DNA of 64,000 nucleotides from Ricordea florida (lineage: Eukaryota; Cnidaria; Anthozoa; Corallimorpharia; Ricordeidae), in assembly GCA_949710005.1 (NCBI GenBank), contig OX453279.1, forward strand, positions 20,121,193 to 20,185,192, written 5' to 3'. Every line of letters starts with the position of its first letter. Within the stretch, counting starts at the first letter, position 1. The translations under genes and the position numbers were made by a program. Positions 47,797-58,873 of this stretch are shown in pieces. The notes below the pieces were generated by a model. That model was not told the origin of the DNA. It ran no database searches and worked only from the letters and a program-made list of their open reading frames with translations.

Positions 47797-49165
47797 GTTC
47801 ACGCAAGAGCTCGAGGAAGTGGATCACACAGCCTCACTACCAGTCAGTGACGAGCGTTGGCAGCAGATCAGACATGCATCGGCAGATGATCCTGTGTTAC
47901 AGCAGCTACGTGCTACTATACGCCGGGAATGGCCAGAAACCAGATCCGAAATTCCGGAATGTCTCTACCCCTACTTCGACATGAGAGATGTGCTGACTGT
48001 CCAGAACGAACTCGTCTTCAAAGGACAACTTCTCGTAGTACCAGCCTCCCTACGTAAGGAGCTTATGGCAGTGGTACACAGCTCGCATATTGGCGTTGAA
48101 GGGTGTATACGCAGAGCACGTGATACCCTCTACTGGCCCCGCATGGCAACCGAGCTACGAGAGTACATCTCGAAGTGTGACGTATGCCTAGCGCACCGCA
48201 CCAGACAAGCCAAGGAAACACTCGTACAGCACGAAGTGGTGGCCCGTCCCTGGTCCAAAGTCGCCGCTGATCTTTGTGAGCTAGACAACCGCACACTCCT
48301 AGTCATCACTGACTACTACCGTAACTTCATAGAAGTTGCTCGACTCAACACCGCGACGTCACGCAACGTCATCAAAGAAATGAAAGCCGTATTTGCCAGG
48401 TATGGCATTCCAGACGTCCTCGTGACGGATAACGGTCCCCAGTTTGCATCCGCTGAATTCGCTGTCTTCGCGAAAACCTGGATGTTCAAACACAGTACAT
48501 CATCACCCTACCATCCACAGTCAAATGGAAAGGCTGAGAACGCCGTGAAAACTGTGAAACGCCTGTTTACCAAGTGTAAAGAGTCTGGCCAATCAGAGTT
48601 CCTAGCACTGTTAGATTGGCGGAACACCCCGACTGAAGGAATTGGCACCAGCCCCGCCCAGCGTCTAATGGGACGTCGCTGCAAGACCCTCCTTCCTGTC
48701 GCTGGTACCCTGTTACAGCCTCGTTACTCAACAGAAGAGGAGACACGCGCGCTTATTGGCAACAAACAGCGGCAGCAGCACTACTACAACAAGCATGCAA
48801 GGCCGGCACTGCGACCAATCGGACAAGGTGAAACCGTGCGCATGAAACTACCTGGTCAGAAAACCTGGAGCGCTGGTACCTGCATGGCACAAGCTGGTCC
48901 GCGTAGCTACGATGTGAAAGTCGGCGAGACTGTATACCGTCGCAACCGCCGCCAGCTGATTCAGTCCAAAGAACCTCCCATTGTAGACTCCAGCGAGCCA
49001 GAACCTTCTACATCATGTGCAGAGACAAAACCTCAACAGATTGAACTAGCCAATCAGCCGCCGACCCAAGCATCCAGCACCCCTGACTCACAACCTGTTA
49101 GTATACGCAGATCACAACGTACCCGCAGACCACCTGCTCACCTAAAGGACTTTGTCACCAAATGA
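47717..49165 (+). CDS. Gypsy pol remnant: RNase H tail plus full integrase (482 aa)
   Basis: Begins with the RNase H/connection end (YKKGHDMFLADTLSRTFLP). It continues through the H2C2 zinc domain (HSSHIGVEGCIRRARDTLYW...CDVC), the catalytic core with DLCELDNRTLLVITDYY, VTDNGPQFASAEF and PYHPQSNGKAENAVKT (D, D, E all present), and the basic C-terminal domain ending RRSQRTRRPPAHLKDF. The integrase frame is intact. The reverse transcriptase that should precede it is deleted, so the element is non-autonomous. Confidence 0.92.
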   Translation: MTYKKGHDMFLADTLSRTFLPEVNACEFTQELEEVDHTASLPVSDERWQQIRHASADDPVLQQLRATIRREWPETRSEIPECLYPYFDMRDVLTVQNELVFKGQLLVVPASLRKELMAVVHSSHIGVEGCIRRARDTLYWPRMATELREYISKCDVCLAHRTRQAKETLVQHEVVARPWSKVAADLCELDNRTLLVITDYYRNFIEVARLNTATSRNVIKEMKAVFARYGIPDVLVTDNGPQFASAEFAVFAKTWMFKHSTSSPYHPQSNGKAENAVKTVKRLFTKCKESGQSEFLALLDWRNTPTEGIGTSPAQRLMGRRCKTLLPVAGTLLQPRYSTEEETRALIGNKQRQQHYYNKHARPALRPIGQGETVRMKLPGQKTWSAGTCMAQAGPRSYDVKVGETVYRRNRRQLIQSKEPPIVDSSEPEPSTSCAETKPQQIELANQPPTQASSTPDSQPVSIRRSQRTRRPPAHLKDFVTK

Positions 49166-49250
49166 ACTATTAGTTCCTCTAAATACTTGTTGATTCGGTC
49201 TTGATTTATTAGGAAACACATGTAGCTTACTTTCTTTATAGGAGGAAAGA

Positions 49251-49439
49251 TGTGACGAAACTAATGTGGTTTATCTAGAAACCACAAGGGCTGACCGAAA
49301 TGGTTTACGTGTTGGCAGTATCTATTACCGGAAATAGTTTGGATTTTCACTAGCCACTTCTAGCACATGTATTACTTGCATTCTATCCGCTCTACATTAA
49401 ACGTCGTTTGCTAAACAAAGTCTCTCGCGTGTTGTTACA
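49251..49439 (+). repeat. 3' LTR of gypsy element
   Basis: Partner of 46275-46463, preceded by a purine-rich tract and followed by the GTAAG target duplication and the resumed host coding sequence. Confidence 0.92.
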
Positions 49440-50223
49440 GTAAGTGCAGATCTTGCTGAGGGAAGAGGCAGGAGAATTTGGAGTGGCATCATGAGAATTC
49501 ACCAAAGTCCAGATACTAACCAAAGTCAGGTATTGAAGTATCCCGAACTGGCATATGAGGAGATACCGTTGTTTCCATCGTGTTATGCAGTAGACTATAT
49601 CTTAAATCTTTTTCTCGGTAAAACGGAGCCAATACTTAAACTTGGAGGTTGGGATGAAAATTTACCAGTGGGGGAACACAGGGCGTTTCTTCTTACTCTG
49701 CGACAGGCTGGTTATAAATCGGCATATTGCTCAGACGTTGTTTTTAGACATCTTCCACCGAATATGGCCTTGTATGCACACACCAAAGCTTTCTTTGCAA
49801 ATAACTTCAAGCAGTACTATACTAAAAAGTGGAAAGTGTCCTTTGATAAATTTATTTCATGTAATAGGGAACAATATACGAACTTCAAGTGCAGATAAAT
49901 GGAAAATGCTGAGTTCAGACCCTGATTATGAAATACATGCAAATACACGCTTCGCGCTTGGGCCATAAATCCGACCGGAAAAAACTCGGTCCATAACGTA
50001 CAGTACGAACCTCGAACTCGTTTAGTAAGAGGTATGACTTAAAGTAAAATTTATCATTTATTAAGTATCTTTCTACCGCAGTGCACGCGCACATAATAAA
50101 TTTTCATATATATACATTCATTTCTTCATCTTCTACGGGTACAGTACGAACTCACAAATGACCAGCTCCCAGTTTGAGTTGACTTGATCAACCTCGTTCG
50201 TAGGGTCCTCGGCCCCCGTTGCA

Positions 50224-50224
<1 letters not shown>

Positions 50225-50294
<70 letters not shown>

Positions 50295-50357
50295 AAGAAA
50301 GAAAGAGAGACAGAGAGACAGAGAGACAGAGAGACAGAGAGACAGAGAGAGAGAGAG

Positions 50358-50432
<75 letters not shown>

Positions 50433-50497
50433 CTGGTCTGGTCTGGAGAGGCTATTTGAGAGAGAGAGACCCTGGTCTGGTCTGGAGAGGCTATTTG
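50225..50497. repeat. (GA)n microsatellite with short tandem tail
   Basis: About 205 bases of GA dinucleotides with occasional CA and AA interruptions, then two near-identical copies of a 37-40-base unit containing CCCTGGTCTGGTCTGGAGAGG. The long open frames across it are low-complexity artefacts. Confidence 0.95.
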
Positions 50498-51033
50498 TAA
50501 AAGAGTCACGAAGCATTTCGACCGCCATAACGTGCGTTATGTTTTTCAGTTGCCCTCACTTTGCGATTTCCAGTAGTAGTTATGCTAACATTAACAGTAG
50601 TGTAACCCTGCCGACCCTGGCGAAGCGGAAAATAAATTAAAATCCAATCCATTTTTAATTCAGCTATCACCAGAATCGACAGGCGCTATGCATAAAAACG
50701 TCACGAAACCAAAATCTAAACCAAAAAGCATGAAACCAACAACATCCCTGCGCCAGACATGACCAGGTATCACAGAATCTGCATCCAATAACAGAATCCA
50801 TGCGCCAGAACCCATCCAGGAATCACAGAAGCTGCATCGACTCCACAAAAATAAATTAAATAGACCATCATGTTTGTTTCAAGTTTAAAACAATTAGCTG
50901 TTAGTGAATATTTTTACCCCAAGTTTATTAAATATTATCACGAAGCCTCTGTTTTTCCTATAAGAAATCCGTTTTATCATCATGTAACGGCCTATTACGA
51001 TGAACTTGTGAAAAGTGTATTAGCATTAAAAAA
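50498..51033. other. Unassigned intergenic sequence
   Basis: Contains near-duplicate phrases (AGGAATCACAGAAGCTGCATC and TATCACAGAATCTGCATCC near 50765-50840) and a 56-codon frame from 50870 without recognised features. Nothing else is supported. Confidence 0.45.
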
Positions 51034-51243
51034 TGTGTAATTAAACGTTCCATCTCTCATGCGGACTATAAAACGTGTCTATTGAACCGGGAAACACAAT
51101 TGCGTAAAATGAAGGTCATAAATAGTCACTTCCATGACGTCTATACCGAGACGATTAACAAAGTCGCCTTATCCCCTTTCGACGATAAACGAGTACTCCG
51201 ACGAGGTCAAACCGACACCTACGCCATCGGGCACTATAATTGA
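51034..51243 (+). pseudogene. POLB: Polinton DNA polymerase B, orphan C-terminal fragment
   Basis: The final 65-70 residues of a Polinton polymerase. It shares DYKxCL, RKMxVIxSHxHDxYTETxNKVALS and DDKRV with the outer polymerase end (4410-4610), ending at a TGA near 51241. It is separated by 16 kb from the fragment at 32728-34679, which lacks its own C-terminus, and flanking Polinton sequence is not recognised. Possibly the other end of the same ancient element, or an independent relic. Confidence 0.75.
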
Positions 51244-52084
51244 ATGAAGTATAAAGCCCATTCAAAGTTCCATTCAAGCACTTCGCTCGTACGCATTTGG
51301 TGATTGCCCTTCACAGGATTAAACTTAATTGTTTGTTTTTGAAATTATATTTTCATATTTGGAGCTCCCGGTTCGCTCCCGGTAGCACAGCATTCGCTTG
51401 CCAGTACACGGTAAATGAAAAACTTTGGACATTCTTCTCGCAGCCATACTTCTGCAGCACGGTTTACCAAACGGGCTTTGTTGGACGACGGCTATGATTA
51501 ATTACGTCACGTCCAGATAATTTATCTCTGGAGTCTCGCAAGATTGATCAACTTCAGTCAACAGAGCGTTCACCTCAGCACTGGATCTGTAGTGAATATA
51601 AGTATTAAAGGGAGCTATTTCCCACTATTCAGGAGGTCAGCCAATGAACCTGGACGGTAGAAGAAGTTTTTTCATCGAGTGCAAGGGCTATGCAAATAAG
51701 CTTTGACACGTGCGATAGTTATGTAAACACGCTGACTGTGACAGATTTTAATCTGTTCTCGCGTGCAATCCCAGCAGATACCCACCGGTTTGAAGTCATA
51801 AAACACTTTATCAAGGTACGAAATTTACTGTGATATGTTTTTTAGCCTCGATTTAGACCCAACTTTTGAGATTTTTTCTCTCAAATTTGACTAAATTTTA
51901 GTAGGCGAATAAGGGCCTTAGAGTAGGGTGTCTTCCAGCCTCGCTGATCAGCTTAGAATTTTCGGAAAAGATTCCATATTTCGTCAGTCAAGGTAGTAAA
52001 TGTACCTTAGAATGCCCGTGAAAGAAAAGTTTCGTGAGCTTTATTTTAATGGAAATAGAGCGCTTCACAAAATCGGTGAATTTT
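51244..52084. other. Unassigned intergenic sequence
   Basis: No gene, TIR or repeat family recognised. It lies between the orphan polymerase end and the start of duplication copy 2. Confidence 0.45.
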
Positions 52085-52252
52085 CGACAAAATAGTCTTC
52101 TTATACTCGGAGAAGATACCAGATTCATTTTCTTTCTTTATTTTCGTTTTTATTTTATGTATTTATGTCTATTTTCGTTATATATAAAGTATGTTTATTG
52201 TCTTATTTATTTCTTGCTATTATTTTTTTAAAATTTTAAGAAAATTTTCATG

Positions 52253-52306
52253 TTCCGGAATGTTCCGGAATGTTCCGGCATGTTCCGGAATGTTCCATGT
52301 TCCGGC
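52253..52306 (+). promoter_or_regulatory. Heat-shock-element-like array (copy 2)
   Basis: The least degraded copy: TTCcgGAAtgTTCcgGAAtg followed by TTCcgGCAtgTTCcgGAA, alternating triplets with exact two-base spacers. It lies about 250 bases before the LINE fragment. Confidence 0.5.
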
Positions 52307-52554
52307 TTTTATCGACGCCCCCCCAAGATGGTAAACATTGTCTATTTAACTCTTCATTCATTTCTCAAACCATTTCAGTCTCTAGTTTGTCAGCAGCTTT
52401 TTCAATAAAAAGCCAAACTGTATTATTTTTTTGCTGGCAAGGAAAACCCTCTTTGGACCTCCAAAAGTTGTTTGCAGTAGCTTAATAGGGGTGGCCATTT
52501 ATATGGGTATTATTTACAGTATCATGCTGACTATAAATTTAGTACTTTGATAAT

Positions 52555-52880
52555 TATGCACTTGTATATCCTTACTTCATCTATGGTTGCGTATTGTGGG
52601 GTAATAATTATGAAACACCTCTACCTCAATTGGTTAAATTACAGAACAAAGCAGTTAGAATCATAAACAACGTCTCACTCTGTGATCATATTACTCCTCA
52701 TTGCGCAAACCTTGGTCTTATCAAGCTTCCTGACATTGTACAATTTTGTACCTGCCAACTAATTTATGATCACATCTTAGACGGAAAGCTGTCCAATTTC
52801 ACCCTATCGTTAGTATCTGAGCAACATAATTACGGCACTCGTTTTGCATCCCTGCAGCATCACAATCCCAGTCCCTTATA
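52555..52880 (+). pseudogene. CR1/L2-type LINE reverse transcriptase, 3' fragment (copy 2)
   Basis: Same fragment as 29430-29802 but retaining the YGCVLWGNNYETPL-type block, which is deleted in copy 1. It then carries LQNKAVRIINN and HNYGTR. It ends at a TAG near 52880. Confidence 0.78.
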
Positions 52881-54169
52881 GTAAGCTTTACTCTTTTATC
52901 TTTAAAAATGTATTAATTAAAAAGGGTATATAATTAGTCTAATTATATCATGCCCTTGTCCACTTTTCTTTGAACTTCGTTTTTATTGTATTTCATTTTT
53001 TGTGCAGTAAATGAATAAATAGATAAAATAAATAAGTCTCTCGCGAAATAACACGGAGCGAGTCCGATGGATTCTTGTCAAAACAATCTGTCTCCATGGG
53101 ATCCGATGGAATCCGTTTGTTGACATTTTCCACCCCTTTCATTACTCTACTTTGCAGAATATTTTTAAGTCTGTCACGATCTAACACAAGTTGAGACCGA
53201 TGGACTCTTGTCACGGCGACCGTCTCCATCGAATCCGATGGAGTCCGTTTGCCGAAATTTTCCACCACTTTCGCTATACTCTACATTGCTGTATATTTAC
53301 TAAGTCTCTCGCAACTCAGTTTGGGTGTATTGAACAACCCTCAATTTTGTTTCCCGAGACGAATTCATTGATATCCTAGCGACAACATCAGGCAACCTTC
53401 AGCTGAATGCTCTTATCAAAAGCTCATGGATAACAGTGAACTGCTTTCCGTTTGACGTCGTAGTTTCATTGGTAGATGACATTTGACCCTGAACTAGCCA
53501 ATAACAAGTCGCGGTTTTGTATGGAGTTCCAATTTTCGATATTCATCAAGCTTCTGTGTGCGGGCGTTCCATGTTTATTTCTCTTTTCTATCATTATTTG
53601 GTATCGTAACTAAGCATTTTTTAAGCTATTAGGTTAATGCTCTTGGCCAAAAGGAATCAAGATTTATCGAGCTAGAATTGATTCTCTGGTTAGCTTCGTA
53701 AACTCGGAGGATTTCAAGATTTGAATACAGGTAGGGGCAGACATCTTTGCCTTGCCAAACAATGTTCAAAATTGTTTTAATTGCAGCGTCTGTCTAAGGC
53801 TGGTATACCGGGATGAATGCGGATAACTTATCGTAAACTTGTCTAAACCGCTGTATTTTGCGATTTTTACGACCCCTCAGCTGTAAATGGCGAATTTTGG
53901 TGTTTTGAGAGGTTTGCGATCATCTAAGTGGCTACGAAGCTAAGAGAACGCATGGAACGAAAGTTTGCAACAAGTCATTTCTCACTCTGAATCCTGGAGA
54001 TGAAAGTACGTGTAAGTTGCCCTTTTCAACTCCGTTTGAACTCGGGTTAGTTGGCGATCCGTGTTTTCCTCTCTTTACGAGAGCTGTCTCGCGAAAGAAA
54101 TTGTATTTTTCCGTTAATTTACCGTAGCTTATGTTCAACTGCGACTAAGCAGCTGCAGTGGAAGCTTCG

Positions 54170-55298
54170 TTAACAGGAGACTTCTAACTTCAATTTACAG
54201 AGAACGAGTGCTGGACCTTTTTGGTAAGCGTCAAATCGCACGGAAAATTCGTTTGAGTCCTGGTTTTGTACAGAAAGTGATCGATCGTTACCATGAGCAA
54301 AATATATCCCTCAGAGGCGTAATAGTTCATTTTACTTGTCCTAAAATTTATTCACAAGCCTTAAACTTCTAAAATTAGCTGCAACCGATCGCGAGTATTT
54401 ACTTGACAGAGAAACAACAGAAGCAACTAGTGGATAGGGTAGTCCACCCTGCCAATGTAACGAGTGTATCCCAGATCAACAAGGTGAACTTGCGACTATT
54501 CCGCTCGAATCCAAAACCCCTCAAGTAACTGCCGCAGTTGATTATTTTCTCACTGAAATAGCCAACGTCGACCCAACAACCCTGCATTTCTTCGACGGAC
54601 GAATCCAGCGTAATCAAAACTACAGAAAACAGAAACTAAGGGAGAGGCGCTACTTGGACAGGCAGCTTTCGAAATTCAGCGCTAAAGAACGAATGAAAAT
54701 TTCTAAACTTCTTTGACGAAGTTCTTCAAGAGCAGCGAGCTGACGGGAGTGCAGGCATAGTCAGTCGATTGAAATTGAGATGATATATGTAATGTAGAAA
54801 AGTAATAAGCAACAACCCTACCAAAATTTCAGGGCTGTGCAATATTCTGTAGTAGTGACAACTCAGATTTAAAATATTTTTAATGTGTTGTGGAGACGCC
54901 AAGTTGATATCCGTTTGAGAAGCCGGAAGCCGGCGGAACTTTGAACCTTTCAAAATATTTCTTGTCTCTGCTAAACTTAGAAACATTCGCATGGTCAGCA
55001 CTTCTGTTTTCATTGTTTGATCAAGTGAAGTTATGAAAATTATCGGATAATTCACCGTTTATTCGATGGGTTTGAGCTTTCGAGGTCTGAGGTCTTAAGT
55101 TTCGATGTGCGAGTTTTCGAGAATCCCAGACTGCGTGGTAATGGACAATTTTCGCTTCCACCACGGTCGTCGCATTGAACCAGTGCTTATATTAGGAACA
55201 TATTAGCCAAGGGTGATGTAAGACTATCATTTTAGCCACCTTACCCACCACATTTCAATAGCTGCGAATATCGATTCAACGAGATGAAGGCATATTTA
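54170..55298 (+). pseudogene. IS630/Tc1-type transposase relic (duplication copy 2)
   Basis: Near-identical to 36079-37201, with the same helix-turn-helix, FFDG, VMDNFRFHHGR and PPYPPHFNSCEY blocks and the same intervening non-coding stretch, so it was already broken before the duplication. Confidence 0.75.
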
Positions 55299-56929
55299 TG
55301 CATATTTCAAGCACTGTGGATACACTTTGTTGCACAGATAAGAAAACAAAATTACACACTTTGTTGTTAATATTTTTGAGTCGCCAAATATTACGGACGC
55401 ACCACACAAGATACAAATAGTTGCAATATCGAAATATGAACGAAACTTTGTCAAGCTCATAAAAGTAAAACCTTACCAGAACAATCAACAAGTGAATGAG
55501 ACATGAAGTTAAATTATGAAGTAAAAATGATCCAGCCTCGAAATTCGTCACGTTCAAATAAATGAGTGTGAAAAAACTGCCAAGTTCACTTTAATTTACA
55601 GTGATTCAACTCTAGTAAAACCACGCAAGAAGTATCAATAACTTAATCTACAAAACACAACATCACAAGCCAACATCATCGTGTAGATGCTTCATTTATA
55701 GATAGATATTTACATTTGTATTTTCGTTTTGATTCATAATCTGTGGAAGTCTCTAATCGCCACCTCCAAGCCAGTTGGGAACCTTTTTGAGCGCTCTTTG
55801 TAAAATCATCAAATCTCTATCCAACCGACTTCTGTTCGCATACAACATTGAAATTAAATGATGATGGTGCTATTATTTCGCACACATTGATTCCAGTGCA
55901 AGGAGGTTGTGAGCATTTTTATATTACGTACCCACTGAAATGGCAGTTGTTACCAAGTCGAACTCGAATATCTCTTAGCGACTGAAAGCAGAAATTGACT
56001 GGATTCACTATTCGGTTTCTCCAATTCTTGTTTAGCGCTAGCAATTTGCACCTTCGAAATCCTGAATAATTGTCTCCATTTCCTGTTGCTTGCATTCCAA
56101 AGGACGTTTCTCGGCATTTTTTGGACCTTTTGTAGCTGCAACATGCGCGCCACGTGTCGGTGTGAAAGACAAATGCATGCTCGGTTGCAGTGACTCGAAT
56201 TCGTCTGAAGCTGAAGAAGTCTGCATTTTCAAGTCAGTTCGTCTGGTAGCGGTGAATCTATTTCACTTGCCTGAAGAAAAATCTTTCTGTACTCCCGATT
56301 TTTTATTTCTTTTTCACTCCTTTGCATTTTCTCAAAAGCGAATCGTTGTGGATCCTCCGACTGATTGAATGTATCGCCGTCCTCATCGCAATCAGTGTCA
56401 CTTGAATATTTGAAGCGGAAAAGTGCGAAAGCGGTGAACAGTTTTCCATCATCCCGTGCATAAGCGTTCCAAAGGAACTATCTTCCATCTCCATACATGT
56501 ACTTCACCTTCACTTGATAAGTCGCTATGGTGTTTGTCTCTGTGGTGTAAAATATGCGCTGATAGATCTACTCCTTCTTACAATATAATCTGCACCCTGA
56601 TTGGCCAGCTGCAGAGTACCCAGAATCAAATATGTCAAAAAATATCAAAGAGATGTCAAGAAATGGTCTGGTGTTCACGCTACCTTGCGCACTGTAGCTA
56701 AAACTAACCGAATTATCAAAACCTGAGTTTCCACTTTTATATGAAACAACAAACGAATTAAAGAGCGATACGGATTCATAGATCAACAAGCCCTGGGGAG
56801 GCTTTTTACTCTGTTGAGGTGTGAATATTCTGTTTTAAGTCCTTTAGAGAGGAATTAGAGGTGCGGTCAGAAAAAGCTGTAGTTCTTACTCTGCAAAATA
56901 CGCATTTATTGCGGAATTGCAGAATATCA

Positions 56930-57508
56930 AAATAGCAAATCAACTAACATTTTGAGATTTTGATATTATCATGATATTTTGATACAATGAAATGTCCTTT
57001 GATGTATCTTTCATGTTTCACATTATGGTGATATTTTGATATTATCATGATATGTTTATATTCCAGAATAAAGCTATGATGGATTGCAGAATATCAAAAT
57101 AGCAAATCAACTGTGAGATTTTGAGAATTTGATATTGTCATGCTATTTGATACTTTCAAATGATCTTTGATATATCTTTGGTATGCCTTCTCATGGTGAT
57201 ATTTTGATATTACCATGATATTTTGAGATCTAAGAATCAAATCCATAATCTCAAGCACAAAAATGTGCTGCCTCCTGCTGGAGAACAAGGCTGTTTGTTT
57301 ACAATCCTACACTAATTATTCATCTTTCTGCATTCCTACCGTGTAACTCAGAGACTTCAGAATGACATGCAGTCCAGCCATCCATATCGTTTTAAGTATG
57401 CTAATTCTGCTAACGTGATCAATGTAACACGAAATCCGCCTTCATCGCCGCCTCTATGTTCCTTATCAAAGGATCTACTTTTCTCTCTACTTAACACCAG
57501 ATCAGTTA
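56930..57508. repeat. Segment unique to copy 2, AT-rich repeats then LINE start
   Basis: Two related blocks of GATATTTTGATATTATCATG-type repeats (56930-57070 and 57080-57230) precede a short LINE-like start (SLLNTRSV block). Copy 1 has a direct junction at 38828, so this is a deletion in copy 1 or an insertion in copy 2; continuation of the LINE reading favours deletion. Confidence 0.55.
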
Positions 57509-58636
57509 TACTGAAGGTTCTGTTCTACGCCAACATCAGGATGATCTTTATGCAGCTGTGAATAACCATGTTGAAGTCTTACGATCACGTCCGATCATCT
57601 GCGCCCTAGTATTCCGCTGAAGTCACCACTGAAGCGGAAACGCTTACAACTTGAGTGTTAATGGCGGGCATCTGAACTCCCATCTGACCGTGTGCAGTAT
57701 GCATGTGCACTGGTTGTGAACGATGTGATCAAGTCTCTTAAGTCACGGTACTATTCGTCTATTATTAAAGAAAACTCTGGAAATTAAAAAAAAAAATTGA
57801 AATTGTTCAAAAGCTACTTCAAAAGCCGACTGTTGACTATTACTCACCCTCTGAAAACAACCGTATGCTAGCTGATGAATTTCCAACTCTTTTTATTACT
57901 AAGATTGATACACAACATAACGATCTCCTTGTTAGAAAGAAGCGCTTATTGTTTCGGACAAATGTTTCACTGATGAGGTACTGACTATGTCTTCGACTAA
58001 ATTTCCAACTTCTACCGAGATGAAACTTAATGACATCCGAAAATGGCTGCAACACTGCTCTCGAAGTCTTGTGCCTTGCAACCATTGCCAACTTCTATTA
58101 TCAAACAATGTACTGAACTATTGGTGCCTACTATTACAAACATCGTCAACCTCTCTCTTCGTGAAGGCTGTGTCCTTACGTGTCTGAAATCTGCAGTATT
58201 ATCTCCGTTTCTCAATAACCTTCGATAGCGCCTTCAAATTCGATGTTTTAGCTAGGTTCTTGAATTGTAAAAGGTCCACATCTGGTTTCTTGCGTTGCTC
58301 TCCAGATCTCAAGCGTTGCTCTCCAGCTAAACAACTATCTGACGAGTAAAAACATACACGAGACGTTTCAGTCGGCCTATAAAGTACGTCATTCCACTGA
58401 AACTGTTATGGTGAAGGTACAAGATGATATTCTTCATGCAATTCTACAGCGATAGGGCTGTTGTTCTACCTATGTTAGATTTATTTGCTGCTTTTGATAC
58501 TGTGTCCTACGAAATACTGCTTTTGGTATCTAGTACATGTATGACTGAGGTAGACACTGAACCACACGGACTCCCAACTACCACTCCTTTAGTCTCTAGT
58601 ACACGCCTCCTATATATATTTCTCACAGGCTTCTGA
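57367..58636 (+). pseudogene. CR1/L2-type LINE fragment (copy 2)
   Basis: Contains LLFSLLNTRSVILK (start of the endonuclease region in such LINEs), then SCALQPLPTSIIKQCTELLV, FQSAYKVRHSTETV and LDLFAAFDTVSYEILL in several frames. Multiple breaks; inactive. Confidence 0.72.
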
Positions 58637-58873
58637 ATCAATCCCATGATGCAATCATAGGTACTATGTTACAGCAATTACACAAACACTAAACCCTCCG
58701 TTGATTGGACTATAATCAGCTGCGGCATTTTCAGCCGAAACCAACAAAGCTATTTCGCATATTAAGACATGCAAATGTTCAATAAAAACCTGTTCAGAGC
58801 TGACTGAAGCTCATAGCCTTGTATATGTTCAAGACAAGTTCAGTGAGAAACTGTTCACAACCGTGACTAAAAT

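Larger units (their letters stand above)
46275..49439 (+). mobile_element. Ty3/gypsy LTR retrotransposon, internally deleted
   Basis: Two 189-bp LTRs (46275-46463 and 49251-49439), TGTGAC...GTTACA, differ at about four positions (about 2%), and GTAAG flanks both sides (46270-46274 and 49440-49444). A primer-binding-site-like TGGTGGCAGCGAGTGG follows the 5' LTR and a purine tract AGGAGGAAAGA precedes the 3' LTR. The interior has gag, a protease start and integrase, but reverse transcriptase and most of RNase H are missing. It inserted in a host coding exon. Confidence 0.93.
45629..49898 (+). pseudogene. B4GALNT1-like glycosyltransferase main exon, split by gypsy
   Basis: The main exon encodes a GT-A type glycosyltransferase similar to animal beta-1,4-N-acetylgalactosaminyltransferases, Golgi enzymes that extend glycolipids. 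Visible signatures are TVTVKTTQRLKETMRLITSL (entry to the nucleotide-sugar domain), FEIVDDQA, GRNTALRLVKTKYFLLLDNDF with a DxD-like metal site, and after the insertion an LGGWDENLPVGEH block and a YCSDVVFRHLPPN end. The total is about 400 residues, shorter than vertebrate B4GALNT1. A 3165-bp gypsy element sits in the coding sequence at 46275-49439, flanked by GTAAG. The allele should be non-functional unless the element is removed from the RNA. The stop is at 49896. Confidence 0.8.

Noticed and set aside
50126-50528. Long Ser/Leu or Arg/Glu-repeat open frames on both strands
   Set aside because: They are translations of the (GA)n microsatellite and carry no gene signal.
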